A stretch of DNA of 64,000 nucleotides from Phenylobacterium sp. (GTDB taxonomy: Bacteria; Pseudomonadota; Alphaproteobacteria; Caulobacterales; Caulobacteraceae): assembly GCF_022402485.1 (NCBI RefSeq), contig NZ_JAKRSA010000020.1:62001-126000 (forward strand). The letters run 5' to 3'. The notes under the pieces are model-generated. The model saw only the letters and a program-made list of their open reading frames with translations, did no database searches and had not been told where the DNA came from. The position numbers and the translations under genes are program-made. Below are positions 1 to 8,186 of the stretch, one piece after another (the first letter of the stretch is position 1; the number at the start of each line of letters is the position of its first letter).

Positions 1-2
1 GC

Positions 3-281
3 CACGATGTGTGGCTCGGCCATGGCGTAACGATCCTCCCTGGCGTCACTGTGGGCACCGGCGCAGTTGTCGGGGCCGGCGCAGTGGTGTCCAAGGATGT
101 CGCCCCCTTCACCATCGTGGGCGGGGTACCGTCCAAGCCGATCCGTGAGCGCTTCCCCAAGGCGGTGCAGGACGGCCTTCTCGCGATCGCCTGGTGGGAC
201 TGGGACCATGAACGCCTCGCCGACGCCCTCGACGACTTCCGCGCCCTCGACGCTGACGCCTTCGTTGAAAAATACGCCTGA
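3..281 (+). CDS. Hexapeptide-repeat acyltransferase, phosphonate-cluster type (5' truncated)
   Basis: Only the C-terminal part is in the window. The frame is open from base 3 and stops at 279-281, so the GTG at base 9 in the ORF track is probably internal. The visible protein opens with left-handed beta-helix repeats (VWLGHGV, ILPGVTV, GTGAVVGAGAVV), followed by the VGGVPSKPIR turn typical of hexapeptide acetyltransferases. Its tail (about 40 residues, ending EKYA) fits the transferase family often encoded beside C-P lyase genes. phnN follows and overlaps it, which supports membership of the phosphonate locus. The acceptor substrate is unknown; aminophosphonate acetylation is a guess. Confidence 0.8.
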   Translation, partial: HDVWLGHGVTILPGVTVGTGAVVGAGAVVSKDVAPFTIVGGVPSKPIRERFPKAVQDGLLAIAWWDWDHERLADALDDFRALDADAFVEKYA

Positions 282-828
282 GCGCGGTTGGCTGGTTCTG
301 GTGGTCGGCCCCTCGGGGGTCGGCAAGGATACCTTGATCGATGGGGCCCGCGCGGCCCTGGCCGATAACCCCCAGGTGGTTTTTCTCCGCCGGGAGATTA
401 CGCGCCCGGCCGAGGCCGGCGGAGAGGACCACCAGCCGATCAGCGAGACGGAATTCCAAAGTCGCCAGGCGGCCGGCGCATATCTGCTGTCCTGGACCGC
501 GCACGGGCTTTGCTACGGCGCGCCAGCCTCAGCCTTGAAGGATCTGACCCAGGGCCGCACGGTGGTGGTCAATGTCTCCCGCGGCGTGATCGATGAAGCG
601 CGGCGGCTCTATCATCCTGTCCGCGTGATTGCGGTGAGCGCAGATCCCGATCAGCTCGCCGAGCGGCTTCGTCAGCGGGGCCGGGAATCGGCGGCGGAAG
701 TCGTTGATCGCATCGCCCAAGCCCAGGCCTACGACGTGACCGGGGATGACGTGGTCGCATTAAAAAACGACGGCTCACGAGAAGCCGGCGTCATGGCTAT
801 GATAAGAGCCATAATGATTGAGCCTTGA
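208..828 (+). CDS. phnN: Ribose 1,5-bisphosphate phosphokinase PhnN
   Basis: PhnN phosphorylates ribose 1,5-bisphosphate to PRPP, the last step of the C-P lyase pathway. The protein has a guanylate-kinase-like fold with the P-loop GPSGVGKD near residues 34-41 and the RREITRPAE and HGLCYG segments typical of PhnN. The ORF track start at 67 is too early. ATG 208 (206 aa) is the first ATG compatible with the family; TTG 265 would give 187 aa, closer to the roughly 185 aa usual for PhnN. Either start overlaps the acyltransferase gene, which suggests coupled translation. The function is well supported and the start is uncertain. Confidence 0.88.
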   Translation: MNASPTPSTTSAPSTLTPSLKNTPERGWLVLVVGPSGVGKDTLIDGARAALADNPQVVFLRREITRPAEAGGEDHQPISETEFQSRQAAGAYLLSWTAHGLCYGAPASALKDLTQGRTVVVNVSRGVIDEARRLYHPVRVIAVSADPDQLAERLRQRGRESAAEVVDRIAQAQAYDVTGDDVVALKNDGSREAGVMAMIRAIMIEP

Positions 829-858
829 GTCTGGAGCCGTCCCGCCAGCCTGCTAAGA

Positions 859-891
859 GGGCGGCCCCTGTGTCCGCGTTAGGAGCCGCCC
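859..891 (+). promoter_or_regulatory. Hairpin masking the sbtA Shine-Dalgarno sequence
   Basis: GGGCGGCCCCT (859-869) is complementary to AGGAGCCGCCC (881-891), with 10 of 11 positions paired and an 11-nt loop. The 3' arm contains the only good Shine-Dalgarno (AGGAG, 881-885) and abuts the GTG start at 892. In the transcript this would hide the ribosome-binding site. It could instead be a transcription-pausing or termination hairpin after phnN, but no U-tract follows. Confidence 0.5.
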
Positions 892-1866
892 GTGGTCGAC
901 TCACTGCAAATGGCCCTGACCAATCTGCTGACCCCGGCCATTCTGTTTTTCCTGCTGGGGTTTGGGGCGGGCTGGTTCAAGTCCGACCTGTCGATCCCCG
1001 AGAGCACGGCCAAGACCCTGGCCCTGGTGCTGATGCTGTCCATTGGGTTCAAGGGCGGGGTTGAGGCGGCCCGGGCGGGGATGAGCCCGGACTTTCTCAA
1101 GGCCGCTGGCGTCGGCCTGATCCTCAGCTTCGGCATTCCAGTTATCGCCTTCGCCATACTGAGGGTCATCAGCCGGCTGGACCGCACCACCTCGGCGGCG
1201 ACTGCGGCGCATTATGGCTCGGTCTCCATCGTCACCTTCGTGGCCGGCACCGAGTTCCTGCGGGTCAGCGGGGTGCCGTTCGGCGGGTACATGGTCGCGG
1301 TGGTGGCCCTGATGGAAACCCCGGCCATTCTCTCGGCCTTGATCCTGGCCGGCGGGGGCGCAGCCGGCCGCCAGGGCCTGCGCGGTGAGCTGTTCCGCGA
1401 GGTGGCCCTGAACGGCTCGGTCGTCCTGCTGATCGGCGCCTTCCTGGTCGGACTGCTCAGCGGCGACGCCGGCATGTCCAAGTTGGAGGTGTTTGTCGGC
1501 CCCGTCTTCCAGGGGGTGCTGGTGCTGTTCCTGCTCGACATGGGGCTGGTAGCGGCCAGGCGTCTCAGCGCGGCCAGGTCCCTGACCTTACCCTTGATCG
1601 CCTTTGCGATCTTCATGCCGCTTTTGTCGTCGGTGCTGTCCCTGGCTCTATCCCTGGCCCTAGGCCTGTCGGTAGGTAATGCTGCGGTCCTGGCCATTCT
1701 GGCGGCCAGCGCGTCTTACATCGCGGTGCCTGCCGCCATGCGGATCGCCCTGCCGGACGCCGATCCCGGCGTCTATCTGACCTTGTCCCTGGCTGTGACA
1801 TTCCCCTTCAATCTGGTCTTCGGTATTCCCCTCTATACGGCGGCCACCGCCGCCCTCCTCGGGTGA
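892..1866 (+). CDS. sbtA: SbtA-family sodium-dependent bicarbonate transporter
   Basis: This is a 324-aa very hydrophobic protein with about ten membrane segments in two repeated halves, matching the SbtA (DUF897) family that imports bicarbonate with Na+ in cyanobacteria. The segment AAHYGSVSIVTFVAGTEFL corresponds to the conserved substrate/Na+ region of the first half, and a similar AASASYIAVPAAMR segment is in the second half. It is a little shorter than cyanobacterial SbtA. The GTG start has AGGAG six bases upstream, inside the hairpin at 859-891. The stop codon nearly touches the PII-like gene, so the two form an SbtA-SbtB pair. The substrate in this host is inferred; another small anion is possible. 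Confidence 0.85.
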   Translation: MVDSLQMALTNLLTPAILFFLLGFGAGWFKSDLSIPESTAKTLALVLMLSIGFKGGVEAARAGMSPDFLKAAGVGLILSFGIPVIAFAILRVISRLDRTTSAATAAHYGSVSIVTFVAGTEFLRVSGVPFGGYMVAVVALMETPAILSALILAGGGAAGRQGLRGELFREVALNGSVVLLIGAFLVGLLSGDAGMSKLEVFVGPVFQGVLVLFLLDMGLVAARRLSAARSLTLPLIAFAIFMPLLSSVLSLALSLALGLSVGNAAVLAILAASASYIAVPAAMRIALPDADPGVYLTLSLAVTFPFNLVFGIPLYTAATAALLG

Positions 1867-1871
1867 GATCC

Positions 1872-2180
1872 ATGCAACTGTCGAAGCGCAAGAAGCTGGA
1901 AATCATTGTCGAGGCCCCGGTGCTGAGGCGCGTCGAGGGCTTTCTGGCCGAGGCGGGCGTGCGCGGCTGGACCGTGCTGCCGAGCCTGGCGGGCAGCGGT
2001 GACAGCGGGGGCTGGCGCAGCGGCGACTTCACGCCGGGCCAGGAAAAGCGGCTGATCTTCGCCCTGGTCACCGCCGAGGTGGCTGAGCGCGTCCTCGAAC
2101 GCCTGGCGGATTTCTTCGCCGACTATCCCGGCGTCGCCGCCGTTTCCGACGTGGAAGTCATGCGCGGCGACAAGTTCTAG
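1872..2180 (+). CDS. sbtB: SbtB-like PII-family regulator of SbtA
   Basis: This 102-aa protein has a PII-like ferredoxin fold: a first strand KLEIIVEAPVLRRV, a flexible T-loop region rich in Gly/Ser (SLAGSGDSGGWRSGDF), a second strand RLIFALVTAEVAERVL, and a final DVEVMRGDKF strand. SbtB proteins bind adenine nucleotides and gate SbtA. The ORF track starts at GTG 1863, overlapping the sbtA stop; ATG 1872 is the more natural start. The protein ends right after the last strand and has no C-terminal CGPxGC redox loop as in some cyanobacterial SbtB. Pairing with sbtA is the strongest evidence for its role. Confidence 0.8.
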   Translation: MQLSKRKKLEIIVEAPVLRRVEGFLAEAGVRGWTVLPSLAGSGDSGGWRSGDFTPGQEKRLIFALVTAEVAERVLERLADFFADYPGVAAVSDVEVMRGDKF

Positions 2181-2182
2181 GG

Positions 2183-2887
2183 TCAGGCCGGCGCGGGTTC
2201 CGGGGCGAAACCGAACCGTTCGACCACTTCGAAGGGGGCCTCGCGGTCAGCCTGCCGATAGATGGCCACGCTGTTGAAGCGGTGGGGGCCGCTCACATAG
2301 GCAAACAGCTGGCTCAGGGTCTCCAGCACCCGGGTGCGCACGGCGTCATCGGCGATGCCGCTGGTCAGGGTCATATGGAACCTGAAGTCGTCGAAGATAT
2401 AGGGATAGCCCCATTCCAGCATCCGCGCGTCCTGGGCCGGCGACAGCTGCGCCCTCCGGCGCCGGGCGATGTCGGCCTCCGACAGGGGCGCGCGGAACGG
2501 GTCGAAATCCCGCACGCAGGCCTCCGCCAGGGCGTCCATGGCCTCGCAGGGATCGTTCAGCCGAAACGCCAGGAAACGGCCCAGGGCCTGGGGCGAGATC
2601 GAAGCCTCAAAGGGCGCGCGTCGTCCCGCAAACCCCTCGGCAAAGTCCAGCAGGTCGCGTTCGCCCGCCCCATGGGCGAGCTCGAACGGTGCCTTCAAGG
2701 TGGCGTGAAAGCCGTAGCCCCTTGGGCTCGCGGTCAAGGCGTCCAGGTCGAGGTCGGCCAGGGCCGGGGTGGCCGGCCGGACGCAATCGACCTTGCGGTG
2801 CGGATCGCGGCCGAGCCAGGCGCAGGCCAGGTCCCAGAGGTCCCCTTGCGGATCAGGGGCGTAGTAGACGGCGTAGCGGGGGCTCAT
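2183..2887 (-). CDS. DUF1045 2H-type phosphoesterase of the phosphonate locus
   Basis: The 234-aa protein begins with MSPRYAVYYAP, typical of DUF1045 proteins found beside C-P lyase genes. Two HxT motifs characteristic of 2H phosphoesterases are visible: GFHATLKAP in the N-terminal half and FHMTLTSG in the C-terminal half. Such enzymes usually open cyclic phosphates. Its start codon overlaps the phnM stop by 4 bp, so it is the last gene of the phnGHIJKLM operon. No PhnP is seen in the window, so this protein may hydrolyse the cyclic ribose phosphate made by C-P lyase. That role is inference. Confidence 0.85.
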   Translation of the reverse strand: MSPRYAVYYAPDPQGDLWDLACAWLGRDPHRKVDCVRPATPALADLDLDALTASPRGYGFHATLKAPFELAHGAGERDLLDFAEGFAGRRAPFEASISPQALGRFLAFRLNDPCEAMDALAEACVRDFDPFRAPLSEADIARRRRAQLSPAQDARMLEWGYPYIFDDFRFHMTLTSGIADDAVRTRVLETLSQLFAYVSGPHRFNSVAIYRQADREAPFEVVERFGFAPEPAPA

Positions 2888-4026
2888 GCCACCCGTGCGC
2901 CCTGACGCCAGACCTCGACCGGAACCGGCCAGCCCTGGCTGCGACGGGAGACCCGCACCAGGTCAGCCCGCTGGCCCACGGCGATCTCGCCGCGATCAGT
3001 CAGGCCAAGGCTGCGGGCCGGGGCCGCGCTCACCGTGGCCATGGCGGCCTGCGGCGACCAGCCCATGTCGTCGATCAGCATGAAGGCGGAGCGGAGCATG
3101 GAGAGGGGCACATAGTCCGAGGCGAGGATGTCGAGCACGCCAGCCTGGGCGCTCTCACGGGCCGACAGATTGCCCGAATGCGAGCCGCCGCGCACGAAGT
3201 TCGGCGCGCCCATGGCCACGAACATGCCCAACTCCCGCGCCTTCTGGGCAGCGGTGAGGGTCACGGGAAACTCGGCGATGATGCAGCCGTCGTCGTGGGC
3301 TTCTTCCACGTGCTCCAGGGTCTCGTCATCATGGGCGGCGAGTGGCAGTCCATATTCCCTGGCAAACGCCACCACCTTACGGCGATTGTCGAAGGCGACG
3401 CCGGGGTCGCGGCCGGAATGACGGCGCGCCATCATTTCCTCGATCTCGTCGGCGCTGCGGCCAGCCGCCACCATGCGAGCCTGGAGCCGGTCTACATTGG
3501 CGGTCTGCCGCTGGCCCGGCGTGTGGTCCATGATCGACAGGAGCTTCAGCCGCAGGCTGTCGGCGTGCGGCTCCAGCAGGTTCAGGAGCTCAGGATTGGT
3601 CACTTCGCAGCGCAGGTGCAGCAGGTGATCGGCGCGCAGGGCACCGTCGGCCTGGGCCTGATCCATACCGGCGATCATCGGACCCAGGGCCTCACGCCGC
3701 TCCAGACCATCCTTGCGCCCATGCAGGCTCAGTGAGTCCAGCACGGTGGTGATGCCCGCCGTGACGCATTGGCCGTCGTGGGCCAGCGCCGCCCCATAGG
3801 CGTCCCAGAGGGCGCCTGGACGGGGCTGATAGTGCTTCTCGAGGTTGTCGGTGTGGATGTCCACCAGACCCGCCACCAGCACATCGCCGGTCCAGTCGAT
3901 GACGCCTGCGGGGCAGGCGGCCTTGGCCTCCACGGCGGCGATGACGCCGTCGCGGAGCACCAGTTCGGCGGCGACCATGCCGCTTGGCGTGATCACCTGG
4001 TCAGAGAAGATGCGTGTCTCGGTCAT
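2884..4026 (-). CDS. phnM: Alpha-D-ribose 1-methylphosphonate 5-triphosphate diphosphatase PhnM (copy 1)
   Basis: PhnM removes pyrophosphate from ribose 1-methylphosphonate 5-triphosphate to give the C-P lyase substrate. It is an amidohydrolase-superfamily protein of 380 aa. The metal motif VDIHTDNLEKH (H58) is followed by MDHTPGQRQ, AAHDDETLEH and ASDYVPLS, all hallmarks of PhnM. The 576-aa ORF in the track is an artefactual extension through phnL; the true start is ATG at 4026, two bases after the phnL stop. A second intact phnM lies at 9560-10693, so this copy is the one embedded in the lyase operon. Confidence 0.95.
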   Translation of the reverse strand: MTETRIFSDQVITPSGMVAAELVLRDGVIAAVEAKAACPAGVIDWTGDVLVAGLVDIHTDNLEKHYQPRPGALWDAYGAALAHDGQCVTAGITTVLDSLSLHGRKDGLERREALGPMIAGMDQAQADGALRADHLLHLRCEVTNPELLNLLEPHADSLRLKLLSIMDHTPGQRQTANVDRLQARMVAAGRSADEIEEMMARRHSGRDPGVAFDNRRKVVAFAREYGLPLAAHDDETLEHVEEAHDDGCIIAEFPVTLTAAQKARELGMFVAMGAPNFVRGGSHSGNLSARESAQAGVLDILASDYVPLSMLRSAFMLIDDMGWSPQAAMATVSAAPARSLGLTDRGEIAVGQRADLVRVSRRSQGWPVPVEVWRQGARVA

Positions 4027-4028
4027 GG

Positions 4029-4733
4029 TCAGGCCGCCGCTTTGAACTGCGCCACTTCGAACAGTCGGCTGGCCACGGCGTCGCGCACGTCGAGATCGTG
4101 GAAAATGCCGATCATGGCCGCGCCTTCGGCCAGGGCTTCCTGGATCAGCCGCACGACGATGGCCCGGTTCTCCGCGTCCAGGGAGGCTGTGGGTTCGTCG
4201 AGCAGCAGGACCGGGTACTTGCGGATGAAGCTGCGGGCGATGTTCACCCGCTGCTGCTCGCCGCCAGAAAAGGTGGCGGGTGGCAGGTCCCAGTGGGCCT
4301 GGGGCAGCCGAAGGGCCGACAGCAGCTCGCTGGCCCGTTCCTTGGACTCTTCGAACGACACGCCGTTCTCCAGCAGCGGCTCCATGACCAGCTGCAGGGT
4401 CGGCACCCGGGGAATGACCCGCAGGAACTGTGAGACATAGCCCAGCGTCCGGCGGCGGACCTCCAGCACCTCGTGGGGGCTGGCCTGGGTAATGTCCACA
4501 TAGGTGCCATCGTGCCAGACCTTCACCGAACCCACGGTTGGCAGATAGTTTCCGAAGATGGAGCGCATCAGGGTGGACTTGCCGACGCCGGACTCTCCGG
4601 CCAGCACCACGCATTCGCCGGCGGCGACCTGAAGGGTCAGGTCCTGGAAGACCGGGATGGTGGCCTGCTCCGCATTGTGCAGCACGAAGGTTTTGGCCAG
4701 GTCTTCGACGATGATCAGGGGTTTGTCGGTCAT
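4029..4733 (-). CDS. phnL: C-P lyase ABC protein PhnL
   Basis: A 234-aa ABC ATPase with Walker A GESGVGKST near residues 46-54, signature FSGGEQQR and Walker B VLLLDEP. The N-terminus (VEDLAKTFVLHNAEQATIPV) and the IFGNYLP segment match PhnL rather than a transporter ATPase. PhnL is needed for C-P lyase function in E. coli although it is not part of the stable core complex; it is thought to act with PhnK on the PhnGHIJ assembly. The gene is tightly spaced between phnK (4 bp) and phnM (2 bp). Confidence 0.95.
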   Translation of the reverse strand: MTDKPLIIVEDLAKTFVLHNAEQATIPVFQDLTLQVAAGECVVLAGESGVGKSTLMRSIFGNYLPTVGSVKVWHDGTYVDITQASPHEVLEVRRRTLGYVSQFLRVIPRVPTLQLVMEPLLENGVSFEESKERASELLSALRLPQAHWDLPPATFSGGEQQRVNIARSFIRKYPVLLLDEPTASLDAENRAIVVRLIQEALAEGAAMIGIFHDLDVRDAVASRLFEVAQFKAAA

Positions 4734-4737
4734 GGCT

Positions 4738-5535
4738 CTAGATCTGCAGGACGGAGGAGACGAGGAGCTGGGTGTAGGGATGCTGGGGATCGTCCAGCAC
4801 CTGGTCGGTCAGGCCGGTTTCCACCACCTCGCCGCCCTTCATGACCATTAGGCGGTCAGCCATCAGCCGGGCCACGGCCATGTCGTGGGTGACGATGATC
4901 ACCGCCAGGCCCAGGTCCCGGACCAGTTCGCGCAGCAGGTCGAGCAGGCGCGCCTGCACCGATACGTCCAGGCCACCGGTAGGCTCATCCATGAACACCA
5001 GGCGCGGGCCATGGATCAGGTTGCGGGCCACCTGGATGCGCTGTTGCATGCCGCCGGAGAAGTTGCGCGGCTTGTCATCGATCCGGCGGGTGTCCAGCTC
5101 GACCCGGTCCAGCCAGTCGATGGTCGACTGGCGCATCTGCCCATAGTGGCGCGCCCCCAGGTTCATCAGCGGCTCGGCCACATTGGCCCCACCAGAGACC
5201 CGCATGCGCAGGCCATCACGTGGGTTCTGGTGGACGAAGCCCCATTCTTCGCGCTGCATCCGGCGCCGGTCCGGCTCTGACAGGCCGTAGATGTCGGTCA
5301 GGCCGAACCGGCGGGTGTCAAAGCGGACCTCGCCAGCGGTCGGCGTCAGCTTGCCGGAGATGCAGTTGAGCAAGGTGGTCTTGCCCGACCCGCTTTCACC
5401 AACAATGCCCAAAACCTCGCCGGGCCGCAGGTCAAAGGCCACGTCGCGGCAGCCCAGGACATGGCCGTACCACTTGGTCAGGCCCTCGACGCTGAGCAGC
5501 GGGGCGGGCGCAATTCTGCCAGGGATGGCGTTCAT
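4738..5535 (-). CDS. phnK: C-P lyase ABC protein PhnK
   Basis: A 265-aa ABC ATPase related to oligopeptide-transport ATPases. Walker A GESGSGKTT lies at residues 46-54, the signature is FSGGMQQR and Walker B is LVFMDEP. The QNPRDGLRMRVSGGANVAEPL segment is typical of PhnK. PhnK docks onto the PhnGHIJ core through PhnJ. The gene start overlaps the phnJ stop by 4 bp (ATGA), consistent with translational coupling of the two partners. Confidence 0.95.
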   Translation of the reverse strand: MNAIPGRIAPAPLLSVEGLTKWYGHVLGCRDVAFDLRPGEVLGIVGESGSGKTTLLNCISGKLTPTAGEVRFDTRRFGLTDIYGLSEPDRRRMQREEWGFVHQNPRDGLRMRVSGGANVAEPLMNLGARHYGQMRQSTIDWLDRVELDTRRIDDKPRNFSGGMQQRIQVARNLIHGPRLVFMDEPTGGLDVSVQARLLDLLRELVRDLGLAVIIVTHDMAVARLMADRLMVMKGGEVVETGLTDQVLDDPQHPYTQLLVSSVLQI

Positions 5536-6461
5536 TCGGCGGGCTCCTTCAGGGCGGCGTCCTGATCGAGGGCGTGGCCGGCCATGGGGCCCACATGGCC
5601 CGCAGCCCGGCGTTCGGCGCAGTGGTGGCTGTCGGAGCAGACGAACATCTTGTCGCCGGCGTCATCGAGGATGACCTCGTCCAGATAGGAGTCCTCGGCC
5701 CCGCACAGGGCGCAGGTCTCCTCCCAGGTCTGGGTCTCGAAAGGATAGTCCTCGAAATCCAGGCTGCGGACGCGGGTGAACGGCGGCACCGCATAGATGC
5801 GCTTTTCCCGGCCAGCGCCGAACAGCATGACGGCTTCGTTCTGGGCCATCTTCGGATTGTCGAACTTGGGGATCGGCGAGGGCGACATCAGGTAGCGCTC
5901 CTCCACCATCACCGGATAGCCGGCGGTGGCGGCGATGCGCCCATAGGCTGAGATGTTTTCGTAGAGCGAGACGTACTGCAGACCGTATTCCTCATAGGCG
6001 TGCATGGCGCGGGTCTCGGTCTCCCGAGCCTCCAGACCGCGCAGGGGTTCGGGTTGCGGCACCTGATAGACCAGGACCTGGCCTTGCTTCAGGGGCTTTT
6101 CCGGGATCCGGTGACGGGTCTGGATGATGGTCGCCTCGCCCGTATCCTCGGTGGTGGCCACGTCAGCCACATTGGCGAAGAACCGGCGGATGGAGACGGC
6201 GTTGGTGGTGTCGTCGGCACCCTGGTCGATGCACTTATAGACATCATCAGGCCCGATGATCGCCGCGGTCAGCTGGATGCCGCCAGTGCCCCAGCCATAG
6301 GGCACGGGCATTTCCCGCGAGCCAAAGGGCACCTGGTATCCGGGGATGGCCAGGGCCTTGAGGATCGAACGGCGGATCATCCGCTTGGTCTGCTCATCGA
6401 GGTAGGCGTAGTTGTAATAGCGCTCGGGCGCATTGGCGAGAGCCGGGACAGGCGTACTCAT
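5532..6461 (-). CDS. phnJ: C-P lyase radical-SAM subunit PhnJ
   Basis: PhnJ cleaves the carbon-phosphorus bond of ribose 1-phosphonate 5-phosphate by radical SAM chemistry, giving an alkane and a ribose cyclic phosphate. The cysteine pattern CALC-x21-C-x5-C near residues 250-285 has exactly the spacing of E. coli C241/C244/C266/C272, so cluster and catalytic cysteines are kept. The N-terminal PYGWGTGGIQLT segment holds the conserved glycine region. At 309 aa it is slightly longer than E. coli PhnJ (281 aa), mostly from an acidic C-terminal tail. It overlaps phnI and phnK by 4 bp each. Confidence 0.97.
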   Translation of the reverse strand: MSTPVPALANAPERYYNYAYLDEQTKRMIRRSILKALAIPGYQVPFGSREMPVPYGWGTGGIQLTAAIIGPDDVYKCIDQGADDTTNAVSIRRFFANVADVATTEDTGEATIIQTRHRIPEKPLKQGQVLVYQVPQPEPLRGLEARETETRAMHAYEEYGLQYVSLYENISAYGRIAATAGYPVMVEERYLMSPSPIPKFDNPKMAQNEAVMLFGAGREKRIYAVPPFTRVRSLDFEDYPFETQTWEETCALCGAEDSYLDEVILDDAGDKMFVCSDSHHCAERRAAGHVGPMAGHALDQDAALKEPAE

Positions 6462-7567
6462 TCTGCGGCTTCCTTCAGGGCGGCGCGGCGCTCGAAGTGC
6501 TCCTTGCGGAGCCGGCGGATCAGTTGCAGGTCGGCCTGGAAGTCCACGTAGTGGGGCAGCTTCAGGTGCTGCACGAAGCCCGAGGCCTCCACATTGTCCG
6601 AGTGATAGAGGACGAACTCCTCGTCCTGCACGGGGGCGTCGGCCTGTTCGCCCACTTCCCGGTGACGCAGGGCGCGGTCGACAATGGCCATGCTCATGGC
6701 CTTGCGCTCGCAGTGGCCAAAGGTCAGACCGTAGCCCCGGGTGTACTGCGGCGGACGTTCAGCCGAGCCGGCAAAGCCTGACAGCATGGTGCATTCGGTA
6801 AGGGTGACTTCGCCGATCTCGATGGCAAAGCCCAACTCGTCTGGCACATACTCCACGGCCACTTCGCCCATGCGGATCTCGCCGCACAGTGGGTGGGTCG
6901 AGCCCCAGCCGCGCTGCGAGGAATAGGCCAGGCTGAGCAGGAAGCCCTCGTCGCCCCGGGCCAGGGCCTGCAGGCGCTGGTCCCGGTCGGCGGGGAACTT
7001 CATCGGCTGGCGGGTCAGGTCGTAGGGCTCGGGCGCCTCGTCGGTGCGCACGTCATGCTCCAGCAGGTCCTCATGCCGGAACACCGAGGCGATGTTGGGC
7101 ATGGGATAGGCCTGGGGCTCTTCGGCCTGGGGCGCGGGCTCGGGCGGCGCGCCGCCTTCAGCGGCCAGGGCGAAGTCCAGCAGACGATGGGTGTAGTCGA
7201 AGGTCGGGCCAAGCACCTGACCGCCGGGAATGTCCTTGAAGGCGGCCGAGACGCGGCGGCGGACCGCCATGGCTTCGGTCTCCACCGGCAGGGACGCACC
7301 GAAGCGGGGCAGGGTGGTGCGATAGGCCCGCAGCAGGAAGATCGCCTCGGGCAGGTCGCCCCGGGCCTGCTTCACCGCCAGCGCGGCCAGGTCGCGGTCG
7401 TAGCAGGAGCCTTCGCTCATCACCCGGTCGACGGCCAGGGACAGCTGCTCACGCACCTGCGCCACTTCCAGCTCGTGGACGCCAGGATCACCCCGGCGAT
7501 CTTCGGCGAGCCACTGGTGGGCGTGGGTGATCGCCTTCTCGCCGCCTTTGACGGAAACATAGGCCAT
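6458..7567 (-). CDS. phnI: C-P lyase core subunit PhnI
   Basis: PhnI, with PhnG, PhnH and PhnL, transfers the phosphonate to ATP ribose and displaces adenine. The 369-aa protein begins MAYVSVKGGEKAI, the conserved PhnI start; the ORF track extension to 7624 adds 19 unrelated residues. The blocks TLPRFG, TFDYTHRLLDFAL, YSSQRGWGSTHPLCGEIR and GYGLTFGHCERKAMSMAI are typical of the family. The ATG at 7567 follows the phnH stop by one base. A Pro/Glu-rich linker around residues 150-165 looks like a local insertion. Confidence 0.96.
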   Translation of the reverse strand: MAYVSVKGGEKAITHAHQWLAEDRRGDPGVHELEVAQVREQLSLAVDRVMSEGSCYDRDLAALAVKQARGDLPEAIFLLRAYRTTLPRFGASLPVETEAMAVRRRVSAAFKDIPGGQVLGPTFDYTHRLLDFALAAEGGAPPEPAPQAEEPQAYPMPNIASVFRHEDLLEHDVRTDEAPEPYDLTRQPMKFPADRDQRLQALARGDEGFLLSLAYSSQRGWGSTHPLCGEIRMGEVAVEYVPDELGFAIEIGEVTLTECTMLSGFAGSAERPPQYTRGYGLTFGHCERKAMSMAIVDRALRHREVGEQADAPVQDEEFVLYHSDNVEASGFVQHLKLPHYVDFQADLQLIRRLRKEHFERRAALKEAAE

Positions 7568-7568
7568 G

Positions 7569-8186
7569 TCAGCCTCCCTTGATCTGAGCGGTTGTGGTGC
7601 GGGGCAGGGCCAGCAGCCGGTCATCGGCCACCAGCAGAACGTCGACGCCGAACTGGAACTGCGCCTGATTGGTCTCGAGCTGGCTCCAGAAGTCCTGGGG
7701 CAGGCCCTGGGGCGCGATGTCGGTAGTGGTCTGGATGCCGGGCCCGCTGAGGGTCACGGTCGGACCGCCCTCCAGGGCCGCGATCTGCAAGATCACCGTG
7801 GTGGAGCGGTCGGGGTATTTGGCGTCGCCCTGGTTGAAGGCCGCCAGGGCCGGGGCCTTGGCGATGTCGGTGACCAAGGCGAATGCGGCGTCCTGCGACT
7901 TGAGGGTCAGCGGGCAACCGCAGTGGAAGCGAAGCCAGGCCTCGGCTTCTGACTCGGCCAGGGCCGGGTCCAGCCAGACCAGGGTCTCAAAGTCGAACAG
8001 GGTCAGGGCCACAGCACCGGCGGCCTTGGCCACACCGGCTGGTGCCTTTGGCGCGCGGTCGAAGCGGGTGATGCGGCCTGGACGGGCCATGCACTCCATC
8101 ACCTCACGGAACACCGCCTGGCTCTCCCGGACGGGATCAACAAAGGCCGGGGCGATGCGGCTGAGATCGAGGGTTGCGAGGCTCAT
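7569..8186 (-). CDS. phnH: C-P lyase core subunit PhnH
   Basis: A 205-aa PhnH protein. Family features are the N-terminal FVDPVRESQAVFREVMECMARPG block, the central LTLFDFETLVWLD segment, and LSGPGI followed by the C-terminal GVDVLLVADDRLLALPRTT. PhnH is part of the PhnGHIJ complex and dimerises within it. It overlaps phnG by 4 bp and is one base from phnI, so the core subunits are tightly coupled. Confidence 0.95.
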   Translation of the reverse strand: MSLATLDLSRIAPAFVDPVRESQAVFREVMECMARPGRITRFDRAPKAPAGVAKAAGAVALTLFDFETLVWLDPALAESEAEAWLRFHCGCPLTLKSQDAAFALVTDIAKAPALAAFNQGDAKYPDRSTTVILQIAALEGGPTVTLSGPGIQTTTDIAPQGLPQDFWSQLETNQAQFQFGVDVLLVADDRLLALPRTTTAQIKGG

